From the NCBI GenBank assembly GCA_016926235.1, contig JAFGOZ010000699.1, forward strand, positions 1 to 64,000: DNA of 64,000 nucleotides. Reading direction: 5' to 3'. The stretch is from Bacteroidales bacterium. Its GTDB lineage: Bacteria; Bacteroidota; Bacteroidia; Bacteroidales; UBA10428. Positions 9,419 to 20,100 of this stretch are shown piece by piece. The notes under the pieces are model-generated. The model was not told where the DNA came from. It ran no database searches and was given only the letters and a program-made list of their open reading frames with translations. Position 1 is the stretch's first letter. Every line of letters starts with the position of its first letter. Made by a program: the position numbers and the translations under genes.

Positions 9419-10465
9419 TTAAAATATTGCTCTCTTATCCCCAAAACAAGTTCCCATAAACCTTGCTTTTTTAATTAAAGAGTGCTCAGGATCAATCGTA
9501 CGTGTTATCCCGGCAACCTCTTTCAAAGGTATGGATGTTACCTCATTGTTTCGCACAGCTACCATCCGTCCATACGTCTCATTAGCAATAAGCTGGGCAG
9601 CGTACGATCCATATTCGGTAGCAAGTATTCTGTCCATAGGTGAAGGGGTACCTCCTCTCTGAATGTATCCCAGTACAGTTTGGCGTGTTTCCAATCCGGT
9701 ATGTTTACCAACCAGTTTTGCGATGTAATCACCGGCAGGTTTATCTCCTTTGGTGGCTATCCCTTCAGCAACAACAATAATGGAGTAATCCTTCCCTTTT
9801 TCAAACCTTTCATTTATATAATCCACTATTACTTCGGGTTTATAAGGTATCTCGGGTACAAGTATAACATCCCCACCGGATGCTACTCCTGCATACAAAG
9901 CAATCCAGCCAGCTTTATGGCCCATAAGTTCAATTACCATAATTCGTTTATGTGAGTTCGCCGTAGAGTGCAAACGGTCAATGGCTTCAGTAGCAATATC
10001 CACTGCTGATTGAAATCCAAAAGTCATATCTGTGCCATACACATCATTATCAATGGTTTTAGGAATCCCTATCACATTTAAGCCAACTTCTGTAAGACCA
10101 AATGCTGTTTTCTGGGTTCCATTGCCACCAATGCATACCAGGCAATCAAGGCCCAATTCATCATAGGTTTCTTTTATAATAGCTGGTTTATCAATGGTTT
10201 CGATATAGTTATCACTCTTTTTGAAGGGTTTTTCACGTGAAGTACCAAGTATTGTTCCTCCCAGGGTTAAAATACCAGAAAGGTGGCGTTCTGTAATTTC
10301 AAAATACTCTTTTTCAATAAGCCCGAGGAAACCTGAAGATATACCCAGAACTTTCATATCGTGCTGTACCATAGCAGTTTTTGCAATACCCCTGATAGCT
10401 GCATTTAATCCGGGACAATCACCCCCGGCAGTTAAAATCCCGATTGTCTTTTGTTTTTTCCCCAT
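9419..10465 (-). CDS. pfkA: 6-phosphofructokinase, GGNG/PKTIDND subtype
   Basis: It phosphorylates fructose 6-phosphate to fructose 1,6-bisphosphate in glycolysis. The family motifs are ILTAGGDCPGLNAAIR (phosphoryl donor binding), IGGNGTQKTA, PKTIDNDVYGTD with the catalytic aspartate, and ELMGHKAGWIALYAG. At the two positions that separate ATP from pyrophosphate enzymes (E. coli Gly104 and Gly124) it has Gly and Lys. That combination is known in the group III PFKs, most of which use ATP; donor use is therefore inferred, not certain. An Asn replaces the usual Asp in GGDG. Length 348. It lies 8 bp after lpdA, so the two are probably co-transcribed. Confidence 0.93.
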   Translation of the reverse strand: MGKKQKTIGILTAGGDCPGLNAAIRGIAKTAMVQHDMKVLGISSGFLGLIEKEYFEITERHLSGILTLGGTILGTSREKPFKKSDNYIETIDKPAIIKETYDELGLDCLVCIGGNGTQKTAFGLTEVGLNVIGIPKTIDNDVYGTDMTFGFQSAVDIATEAIDRLHSTANSHKRIMVIELMGHKAGWIALYAGVASGGDVILVPEIPYKPEVIVDYINERFEKGKDYSIIVVAEGIATKGDKPAGDYIAKLVGKHTGLETRQTVLGYIQRGGTPSPMDRILATEYGSYAAQLIANETYGRMVAVRNNEVTSIPLKEVAGITRTIDPEHSLIKKARFMGTCFGDKRAIF

Positions 10466-10473
10466 GAATTATG

Positions 10474-11865
10474 TTAAATATGAATAACTTCTCCATTTGC
10501 CGCGGCAGCTGCCTCCATAATAGCTTCTGACATAGTAGGATGAGGATGAACTGATTTTATAATTTCTAATTCAGTAGTCTCTAAGGTCTTGGCCACTACC
10601 AGTTCTGCTATCATTTCTGTTACATTCATTCCAATCATATGTGCCCCAAGCAATTCACCGTATTTTTTATCAAATATCAACTTAATAAATCCATCCTTTG
10701 CCCCTGCAGCACTTGCTTTACCAGACGCAGTATAAGGAAATTTACCGATTTTCACATCGTATCCTTTTTCCCTGGCTGCCTTCTCAGTTAACCCTACTGA
10801 AGCAACTTCCGGTGAAGTATACGTACATCCCGGAATATTGTTATAATCTAATGGTTTTGGATTGTGACCTGCAATTTTCTCAACACAAATGATACCTTCA
10901 GCCGAAGCCACATGAGCTAAAGCCGGCCCGGGGATAATGTCACCTATAGCAAATACCCCTTCAACATTTGTTTTATAATAGGCATCTACAACCACTTTCC
11001 CTTTATCCAGTTTTACACCGGCTTCTTCCAGCCCGATATTCTCAACATTGGGTGTTACCCCAACTGCCGATAATACGATCTCCGCTTCACGAACTTCTTC
11101 CCCTTTAGGGGTCTTAATTTTTGCTTTACAAAGTTTTCCTGAGGTATCAACACTTTCAACTGAAGAGCCGGTGAGAATCGTTATGCCTGCTTTTTTAAGT
11201 GACCGCTCCAATTGTTTTGATACTTCCTCATCCTCCAGAGGAACAACATTAGGCAAAAACTCTACCAAAGTAACCTCAGTACCAATAGCATTGTAAAAAT
11301 AAGCGAGTTCTGTACCAATTGCCCCGGATCCAACAACTATCATAGATTTTGGTTGTTTGGACAAGGCAAGTGCCTGCCGGTAACCGATCACTTTTTTGCC
11401 ATCCTGTTTCAGATTAGGCAATTCCTTCGACCTGGCACCAGTTGCCAAAATAATTGCATCTGCTTCGTATACAGTCTTTTTCCCTCCCTTATCGGTAACC
11501 TCAACTTTCTTACCTTTAAGCAGTTTCCCGGTTCCCTCAATAGCATCTATTTTATTCTTTTTAAAAAGAAACTGTATTCCCTTGCTCATGCCTTCTGCAA
11601 CCCCCCTGCTTCTTTTCACCATAGCTTCAAAGTCAGGGGCGGTCTTACCAGATATGGTAACTCCATAATCCGCTGCATGAGAAACGTATTCAAAAACCTG
11701 GGCACTCTTCAGAAGTGCTTTTGTGGGAATACAACCCCAATTCAGGCATATGCCCCCTAGATTCTCCTTTTCAACTACACCCACTTTTTTACCCAGTTGT
11801 GATGCCCTGATTGCAGCTACATAACCACCCGGGCCACTGCCTATAATAAGAATATCATATTTCAT
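10474..11865 (-). CDS. lpdA: Dihydrolipoyl dehydrogenase
   Basis: This is the E3 flavoenzyme of 2-oxoacid dehydrogenase complexes and the glycine cleavage system, reoxidising dihydrolipoamide with NAD+. The FAD-binding GSGPGGYVAAIRA motif starts at residue 9. The redox-active disulfide is C40/C45 in GGICLNWGC. A second Rossmann motif (VVGSGAIGTELAYFY) binds NAD, and the C-terminal HPHPTMSEA supplies the catalytic His-Glu pair. The 463-residue length is normal. No E1 or E2 gene is nearby, so it probably serves several complexes. It is first in lpdA-pfkA-rdgB. Confidence 0.96.
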   Translation of the reverse strand: MKYDILIIGSGPGGYVAAIRASQLGKKVGVVEKENLGGICLNWGCIPTKALLKSAQVFEYVSHAADYGVTISGKTAPDFEAMVKRSRGVAEGMSKGIQFLFKKNKIDAIEGTGKLLKGKKVEVTDKGGKKTVYEADAIILATGARSKELPNLKQDGKKVIGYRQALALSKQPKSMIVVGSGAIGTELAYFYNAIGTEVTLVEFLPNVVPLEDEEVSKQLERSLKKAGITILTGSSVESVDTSGKLCKAKIKTPKGEEVREAEIVLSAVGVTPNVENIGLEEAGVKLDKGKVVVDAYYKTNVEGVFAIGDIIPGPALAHVASAEGIICVEKIAGHNPKPLDYNNIPGCTYTSPEVASVGLTEKAAREKGYDVKIGKFPYTASGKASAAGAKDGFIKLIFDKKYGELLGAHMIGMNVTEMIAELVVAKTLETTELEIIKSVHPHPTMSEAIMEAAAAANGEVIHI

Positions 11866-11999
11866 CTGTTATTATTTATATATGAAAATTTGGATTAAAA
11901 ATAACAAAACAAGCCAATCCATTCAAAAGTTCACCTGTTTTTATTTTAAAAAAAAATCACACATTCATGAACCAAGAGGAAAATCTTCAGGATAACCTC

Positions 12000-14900
12000 C
12001 TAATACATTACTACTTTCGCAATATAAACCATTTTATCAGAATACACTTTTATGGTGTAAATTCCTCCTTTCAACTCTCCCTCAAAAAGTTCAAAAGAGT
12101 TCGACCTTATATTGTCGAAGATTCTGACTCTTTTCCCGGTTAAATCAAATAGCTCTGCCTTATCAATATTTTTATCCCCTAGAGAAATTTCACAATGATC
12201 ATTAAACGGATTTGGGATCACGCGAAGTATAAGATCATCATTTATAATTTGCCTTATCCCGGTGAAGTTTATTAATATTGTATTTGATGGATCTGACAGG
12301 CAACCAAAATAATCTGCTATAACATGATACAATCCATCCTTTGAAGGGATTAATTCATTCCCATCCTGTCCATCAATCAAAGTATCGTTTACAAACCACC
12401 GGTTAATTCCGTTGTAGGTAGAAATGATTAATGTATCATTCATTAATGAGAGTAAAGGTGCAGATGGAAAGTCATTCACAATAACCGAAACACTATCCTG
12501 TAAAGTTTGGTATTTATCTGACAAACTTATAAAATACCAGGTATTATGACCAGGTGATACTTCTATTGAATAGCTTGTAGAATCTAGAAGACTTATATCC
12601 TGAGGAATTGAATGCCATAAAAAGTGAACTGTTCCATAGCCCCCGGTATATAAAACTGCCAGATTTACGGTATCATCGCTGCATATTCGTATTTCATCTG
12701 ACAGGGGGAGAAAATTCAATGTAGGTTTAAGCACCGTAACCTGAATGGTTGAATCCTGCACCGTATAACCATCATCAACATATAATGTATAATCCGTAGT
12801 CTGTATCGGAAATGTTTGAACATCAATATGAGTAGTATCCACCATAGATGAATCAAAAGGATTTGCTCTCCATAAGTATTGGTAATGTTGCGAGCCCCCT
12901 GTTACAGAAGCAGATAACAGAACTTCCATGCCTATTAATATAGTGTCAGCACTTGAAGAAGGTATAACAATTTGCGGAGTATAATCCCTCACTTCAACGA
13001 GAACAGAATCATATACTATGGAATCCCCATCATTTACACTCACAGTATATTTTGTATTCACCTTCGGTTTTACATAGGGATTTGCAATGGTTGAATCCAA
13101 TAGGCTTGAATCATAAGGCATTGACTTCCATTTATACGCATAGGCTTCCAATCCTCCATCAGCAAAAGCATATAATTGAACACTATCGCCTCTGAATATG
13201 GAGCCCGAGGCTGCTGAAGCTTCAACTGACAGCAAAACGGGTTTGCATCTTACTGTAGCATACCATCCACTACGGGCATCAGAAAAATCTGATACAAACC
13301 TGAAAGTAAGTGCTCCCTCATCATTATATCCGGTAACCGTTCCTGGTGAACTGGTGCCTGTAAATGGACTTCCAGTAATCTGAGGGCCATCCATGCTTGA
13401 ACTATCGTAAATATACAGGTAATCGTACCCGCTTTCCGTATTGAATTCATGAAACTCGACAGATATCCTGTACCCTTCTGAGGCCGGTATAAAAACTAAA
13501 GTCTGATTTTGATTGTTGGAATAATTGCTATTTGGCCCCCCATTATCAAAATAATATCCATCACATATCACAAGGGTATCTGTAGAATGCAAAATAACTT
13601 CAGGGCCGGTTGTAAAAGACCAGACTTCACATCCGGTCGCAAATCCGGCATGATTAGACGGTATAACTTTCCAGTAATAGGTAGTATAAGGTTTCAGCAT
13701 ACCGGGCAGATTCAATGAGCAGTCTGACGTACTATCAAGAAAAGTCATTAATGTACCTGATGTATCAAAGTAAACGTAATACTGAAGTGCCCCTGGTGAA
13801 AAATCCCATTCTAGTTTTACCATTGGAATAACCTGAGAAGTATCTTTTGCAGGATATTTTAAACTGGCACATTCCGGAACCACTGTTGGATCAATACAGG
13901 TAATATTTGCTTCCCATCCGGGCCTCATAACACCTCCGTCTGAATTAAACCTGAATGTAAGGCTTCCCTCTGCATTATCAGCAACCAAATAACCGGGTCC
14001 ATTAGTAGAATTAAACGGACTACCTTCAATTTGAGGAGATCCTGTTCCCGATCCGTTATATATGTATAGATAATCATAACCCGATTCCGTTGAAAATTCT
14101 GTGAACTCGACTGCTACAGCCTGTCCTGCATAGCATGGATAAATAGTAAATGTCAGGTTTTCATTATTAGTATAGTTGCCGGTTTCTCCGCCTGAATCAT
14201 AAAATAGCCCCCTGCATGCTACCATTGAACCATTTTTCATTAAATAAACCGGCGTATAATTAGCATTTACGTGTAATGTATCATAGTATACATATTGATT
14301 ATCTGATCCTCCTGATACAAACAATGGCAGATCAAACACATAATTAGCTGGAACACTTGCCGATACGAGTATATTAAATGTTGCATTCCTTGAATCTCCC
14401 TGATTTATATTTACAACGCTATCAATCGTATTTATAATAGTCAGGTATGGTTCATCGGATACCAGAGTGGCAACAATATTCCCTATCGGGCTGTTTCCTG
14501 TATTACTAATAGTAATATTAAGGGAAACCTCTTCTCCCGGATCGATCACACCATCAAGGTTCCCATTAAGTGAATCGTTAATTGTAAATCCTGTGTAAGA
14601 AATAACAGGGGCGTATAAAATCTTCGTGAAATCCGAGCTCCAAATGCTGTCACCGTCTGTTGCTTTAAAATGGAAGGTTGCTTTATGTTGATCTGGTAAT
14701 AAGTTACTTATATAGAACATAAATCCGTTTTCAACATGCACAACATCCAATCCATCAGTGGTATCAATAAGTCCAAAATTTTCTATTGAATCAATAGTTA
14801 ATATATACGGATCACTGGTAGTAATGGTGACTTCTACATCGCCTGAAGCAGGTTGTTTACCCAAATTAATAAGGGTAACGTCGAGCATAATCGATTCCTG

Positions 14901-17021
14901 ATATTCAGCAAGCGCATTAGCATTACCACCTAACGTATCATCTACTTCAAAGGACTTTAGGTGAATATAGGGTCCTTCGGGATTAATAACAGGAATTGAA
15001 TCAAAATAGGGTTGATATTGAGCTTTAGTAACAGTAACCATAACTTCCGATATATCAAAAGTATCAATCACCGGAATATTCACATTACCCGATGAATCAA
15101 CAAATGCAGCTCCAAGCAAGAGAGTATCACTACTTATGCCAACATAAGAACCCGGCAATGCAGAGATTTCGAACCAACTAGCACCTTCAGGAAAATATTC
15201 AAGATGATTTACAGTATTTTGCAGTCCCTGCTTAAAATAAGGAGCTAATGAAGGGTCTCCAAGTAAGTTATAGCCCTGCCAATAGTATTCAGGACTGGAT
15301 TCGCCGGGATAGTTCTGTACATCCGCTTCTGTAACAGCAAGGTTGCCAACAAACATCAGAGCACCCGCAGATACATAATCGCTGGTAAAAGATGCATCAT
15401 AAGCCCCCATAGTAGTTTCGCTGTATAGCGGAGTAGTGCCATCTCCAACAAAAGGGAAAGCCCCTACCGACCAGAACACATCTTCATCCCAATAAGATTC
15501 GGGAGCTGATCCAATATAAACAACACCTCCTTTTTGAGAAGCACGTATCCATTTTTCCCCAAAACATTCAGAATATCCAAAATTCCCGGACAGACAACAA
15601 TTACCTACAACAAAAGGATATTTATTGTAATTTGTAAGGTTCCCTACATTCGTAGTACTAAAAGATGGGTTTGACCAGCTTGTTGAGGATCCGTGAGCAG
15701 TATAGTTAATAAATCCTATCCCGGTATCGATGGTTGAATAACAATCTGTATATGTGCTTTCATAAAAATACAGGGTATCAAAGCCATTGGCCGTATTAAA
15801 GTAATTATCCCGGGCATAGCGGATACTTGGCCTTCCATGACTTGGATTGTATGTTGCGTCAACCCCTGCAATTAAGGTTACCCTGTCAAGATATTCTGGT
15901 TGATCAAACTGGTATTTCTCATAGTATAAGGTTTTTTCTATAATAGCAGATAGCTGGCTGGTATTTACTACTGAAAAACGTCCATAATATATATCCGGGA
16001 AATAATCACCATCAACACTTGCATAATACAGATCAGTGTATAATCCTGTACGTGATCCTACAAATGCCGGTACCTGTTGTATATCTCCTACAATGAGCAG
16101 GTAAGTTGGTATCTGATCAAATCCTGTACCTGTGGCATTATTGTAATGGTCTTGTATCCATGCTTGAATTGCTGTAGTGGTTGTTCCAATTGAATTCAGA
16201 TATCCCTGGATAACCTGATATCCTTGTTGCGTTTTCCATCGAATAAATGGTTGCAGCGCATTACTGAAACTATCAGGCGCTACAATGAGATATTTTACAG
16301 GATATTTTGTCAGGTCCGGATGTTCTGGATAACCAGACACTTGCATAATCTTACTAAATATTGGTGTAAACAGGCTGGCAGACTGCAAGCCTTTAACAAT
16401 TGGCTTTTTTATTGTGTTCTTATCTGTAAAATTAATATTTACTTCTATATCATTAAAAATCTTTACTAATCCATGTTGCGGATCATACTGCATAGGTTCC
16501 ACCGTAAGTCTTGCTATCTGAATCCCCCTCATCTTGCCAAGAATTTCCAATTTCACTATCGGTTTATTTCCAATATTACTCCTATAAGCTTTATCATTGC
16601 ATACAAAACCTGTATCCATGGGTATAACTTTTGGTTTGGATGGTTGAACAGGAAATATTTGCCCATCAATACCCTTATTTTCCAAATATAGAATCTGTGA
16701 ATAGAATTTGACTATTTTCACCTCTGCATCAGCACCTTCAGGTATCTCAATTAATTTCTTAAATGCAGGCAATTCCGGTGCGCCAATCTCACCATTACTA
16801 TATAATCCCGGTGCAGTTATTCTTTGAAATTCCTGCTTATTTTTTGTTATTGAATTCAGGACAATGGAATCCAGCTTGAATGTTGCCACCACACAATCCC
16901 CATTATCGAAAGAAGTAAAACGATTCTTCTCATTCGAATGCAAAGGTATTTTTACCATTTGTGAATAAATGAGAAGGTTAAAAACAAATAATAATGATAC
17001 AAGGATGCAAATCCTTTTCAT
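12000..17021 (-). CDS. Gingipain-like C25 cysteine peptidase with two CUB domains and T9SS sorting domain
   Basis: A predicted secreted cysteine endopeptidase of family C25. After a signal peptide (MKRICILVSLLFVFN...IYSQ) comes a gingipain-type propeptide (to about residue 235), then the peptidase domain (from KYLIVAPDSF, about 240, to 600). The catalytic pair is H443 in YTAHGSSTSW and C476 in GNCCLSGNFG; the spacing of 33 equals that of His211 and Cys244 in RgpB. CARDB/DUF11-like Ig domains follow, then two CUB domains that both contain ESGYDYLYIY, separated by a fibronectin-like domain, then three SprB/PKD-like repeats, and finally a type A sorting domain (VIPNPFNDHCEIS...). ATG at 17021 (1673 residues) is chosen over the TTG two codons upstream. 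Substrate is unknown; P. gingivalis gingipains lack CUB domains. Confidence 0.88.
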   Translation of the reverse strand: MKRICILVSLLFVFNLLIYSQMVKIPLHSNEKNRFTSFDNGDCVVATFKLDSIVLNSITKNKQEFQRITAPGLYSNGEIGAPELPAFKKLIEIPEGADAEVKIVKFYSQILYLENKGIDGQIFPVQPSKPKVIPMDTGFVCNDKAYRSNIGNKPIVKLEILGKMRGIQIARLTVEPMQYDPQHGLVKIFNDIEVNINFTDKNTIKKPIVKGLQSASLFTPIFSKIMQVSGYPEHPDLTKYPVKYLIVAPDSFSNALQPFIRWKTQQGYQVIQGYLNSIGTTTTAIQAWIQDHYNNATGTGFDQIPTYLLIVGDIQQVPAFVGSRTGLYTDLYYASVDGDYFPDIYYGRFSVVNTSQLSAIIEKTLYYEKYQFDQPEYLDRVTLIAGVDATYNPSHGRPSIRYARDNYFNTANGFDTLYFYESTYTDCYSTIDTGIGFINYTAHGSSTSWSNPSFSTTNVGNLTNYNKYPFVVGNCCLSGNFGYSECFGEKWIRASQKGGVVYIGSAPESYWDEDVFWSVGAFPFVGDGTTPLYSETTMGAYDASFTSDYVSAGALMFVGNLAVTEADVQNYPGESSPEYYWQGYNLLGDPSLAPYFKQGLQNTVNHLEYFPEGASWFEISALPGSYVGISSDTLLLGAAFVDSSGNVNIPVIDTFDISEVMVTVTKAQYQPYFDSIPVINPEGPYIHLKSFEVDDTLGGNANALAEYQESIMLDVTLINLGKQPASGDVEVTITTSDPYILTIDSIENFGLIDTTDGLDVVHVENGFMFYISNLLPDQHKATFHFKATDGDSIWSSDFTKILYAPVISYTGFTINDSLNGNLDGVIDPGEEVSLNITISNTGNSPIGNIVATLVSDEPYLTIINTIDSVVNINQGDSRNATFNILVSASVPANYVFDLPLFVSGGSDNQYVYYDTLHVNANYTPVYLMKNGSMVACRGLFYDSGGETGNYTNNENLTFTIYPCYAGQAVAVEFTEFSTESGYDYLYIYNGSGTGSPQIEGSPFNSTNGPGYLVADNAEGSLTFRFNSDGGVMRPGWEANITCIDPTVVPECASLKYPAKDTSQVIPMVKLEWDFSPGALQYYVYFDTSGTLMTFLDSTSDCSLNLPGMLKPYTTYYWKVIPSNHAGFATGCEVWSFTTGPEVILHSTDTLVICDGYYFDNGGPNSNYSNNQNQTLVFIPASEGYRISVEFHEFNTESGYDYLYIYDSSSMDGPQITGSPFTGTSSPGTVTGYNDEGALTFRFVSDFSDARSGWYATVRCKPVLLSVEASAASGSIFRGDSVQLYAFADGGLEAYAYKWKSMPYDSSLLDSTIANPYVKPKVNTKYTVSVNDGDSIVYDSVLVEVRDYTPQIVIPSSSADTILIGMEVLLSASVTGGSQHYQYLWRANPFDSSMVDTTHIDVQTFPIQTTDYTLYVDDGYTVQDSTIQVTVLKPTLNFLPLSDEIRICSDDTVNLAVLYTGGYGTVHFLWHSIPQDISLLDSTSYSIEVSPGHNTWYFISLSDKYQTLQDSVSVIVNDFPSAPLLSLMNDTLIISTYNGINRWFVNDTLIDGQDGNELIPSKDGLYHVIADYFGCLSDPSNTILINFTGIRQIINDDLILRVIPNPFNDHCEISLGDKNIDKAELFDLTGKRVRIFDNIRSNSFELFEGELKGGIYTIKVYSDKMVYIAKVVMY

Positions 17022-17105
17022 GTTCAAAATATTGAGATGCAGATATAATCAATACGCAACAATATAACAAAAGTTATATTTCTCTTGTTTAACGTACCTG
17101 TAAAA

Positions 17106-20100
17106 TTACGAAAGTTTATCTATTTTCACACCAATTACCAGTTGGTCGTCCACTTGTCCATATTGCCCAATAGTCATCCACTCTTCAATATTATCATTCA
17201 GCATCTTCCTTTGTTCTTCCATCGGGAAATTTTGTATTTTTAAAATGTATTCCTTAAATGCCTTTGACATGAATTTTTTCCCTTTCTCACCGCCAAACTG
17301 ATCCACATAACCATCGGAAAAAATATAGAAAGAATGGCCCACTTCGATATCAATCTCAATACTGCTGAATGATATGTCAATGGACGAAGATATGCCAATA
17401 GGCATCTTATCTGCACTTATCTGCTTTAATTGATGGGTCTCGCTCCAAACAAGCTCGCGCGGTAATTCTTCAGGCCTGTTCATCTTTTCTTCTTCCGTAA
17501 GAGGACGAACCCAATAAAGTGGATTATTCGCTCCGGCATACTCCAATTTTTTATTTGTTTTATCTATAACTATTAAGGCAAGATCCATACCATCCTTTTG
17601 TTCTCCAATTTTACCTTCCTGTTTGAGTGCATCCACAACATGCGCCCTCAGTTGGTTAAGTATCTCAGCAGGTTTTAAGGTCCCCGTTCGTGAAACAATT
17701 TCATTTAAGAAAGATATTCCCAACATACTCATAAATGCACCTGGCACTCCATGACCTGTACAATCAGCAGCAACAATATACAACTTACCATGTTCCTGTG
17801 ATATCCAGTAGAAATCACCACTTACTATATCTCTGGGTCGGAACAGCACAAAATGATCAAAAAAGTCTTCAGTATATACTTTTTCTGAAGGCAACAAGGC
17901 TTGTTGTATACGACTGGCGTAATGAATACTATCTTTAATGTCCTTATTCTGGGCAGCAATTTTATCACGTTGGCATTCAATCTCATCTTTTTGTTTTACC
18001 ACTTCAGCAGTTCGTTCTGCAACAATAGTTTCCAGTCTCTCATTTTCTCTCTTTAACCTTCGGGTATAGTATTTTACTATGACAACTACCAGGAAAATGC
18101 CGATAATAACATATATTATATAAGCCAGTATGGTCCTGTACCATGGGGGTAAAATCGTAAACTCATAAGTACCAATAGTACTCTCAACTTCATACACATT
18201 TTTAGCTTTTACCTGGAAAACATACGTTCCTTCATTCAGGTTTGTATAGGGTGCTTTGGTTTCCCTTGACCATTTAGACCATTCTTTATCGAATCCCTCC
18301 AATTTATGACTGTATTGTGTCTTCTCCTCTTGTGTGAAAAAAGGAGCTGCAAATTCGAAGGTTATCGAATTGTATTTGTAAGGAAGAGTGAATATTAATT
18401 CTTCCGGTTGTGTAAGTGATATTTTACTAATATTGCCATTCTCATCCTTTTTATAATTTGTTCCGTTGAAAAGAACTGAATCTTCGTCAACTATCACTTT
18501 TCTAACCAGACAGTTAAACCTTACAGAGTCGAGTACATTATTTTTGCCTCCTTTACATTGTCTATATGCAGCTTTTATATCAAAACAATATAACTCATCT
18601 GATAATCCAATCCATATAAGGCTATCCTTATCAAAATAGAATGCTTCAGCCTGATTATTTGGAAGTATTTTAAAAAAAATATTTAACCATTCATAATCAA
18701 CACTATCCGAAACATCTTCCAACCTTACATACCATCTGTTATCTTTCTCAAACGAAAATAAATATTTTTCATCATATGAAGTATGCTTATAAATTTTTGT
18801 TAATTCCTTGTTGTAAATGTCTCCAAAGACATCATAATGCAGGAATGAATCAGAAGCTATATCATATTTTAAAAATCCCAGATTTGTCCGGGCAACAATA
18901 TTATTCTTGTAATAAAACAATTTTGGATCTTCTTTTATTGGGACGCCTTTCTCCTGTCCATATCTGCTAATAGTATAATCCTGTTCACTTTTAGAGAGTT
19001 TAAAGATACCATCAACATCTGATGACAACCAGATTTCACCATTTGGATCTTCCAGAATATCTTCAATTGAATAATTAAATGGAGCAACCCATTTTACCTG
19101 CCACATATTATTTTCATAAGTGTAAACCGCTAACCCTTCTGAATGTCCAATAAAAAATGTAGCCGGATTTAACTTTGAATTAAGTATACAACGGGCAAGG
19201 AATAGATATCCTTTCCCGTCAATACGTGTAAAATCTTGTGTATCTCTGATAATATAAACACCTCCCTGTGTTGCAACGATTAAATTTTCTTTCCCGTTAA
19301 AAGATTTAAATTTTTTGAAAGACCAGCTTTGATGGTCAAAATCTTTAATTTGGACAAATTTGGGAAAACCATTTACATAATCTAAATAGAAAACGCCAAT
19401 ATCCGTGGCTATATAAATTCTATCATCAAACCTTATTACATCGTTAATCCCTGCCGTAAGATCAGATTCTTTTGCAAATCCTTTAATTGGATTATTTATG
19501 TCTATTTTACTTATACCCATTGACAATGTGGTCCATAGCAACGGTAATACATTTGCATGGTATTCATCATAAAATGAAGTTATTATCTGATTCTGTATAC
19601 CATTCGCTTCATTGATTATATTTTCAATTTCAAGATCCTGGTTCAAGATTATGCATCCCTTTTGAAAAGATCCTAGTGCATATTGTTCGTCAGATATTTG
19701 AATTCCATCATATAATTGACAATCAACAAAAATATTATTTGTTTGGGTATTTAATTCAGTACATCCTCCGGTTATTGGATCAAATAAAAACAAACCATTT
19801 GAAAATGTACATACCAACATTTTATCTTTGAAGGGGAGCATTGAAAATACCGGCATTTTTGAAAAAAACTCTGATCCTTTAACTAAAACCAAAGAATCCT
19901 CTACTAATTCATACAACCCATCTTTAATATGATTTATATAAAAGTGATCATTCACAATATAACTAAAGAAGAAATTATCCATCTCCTGTCCAAGTTCCTT
20001 AATCCATATAAGTGAATCCTCCTTAAACTTATAAAGCTTTTCAATGGAATTGAAATAAATACATCCTTTAAAGAAATGAGCTTTAAAAACATCCGCATTG

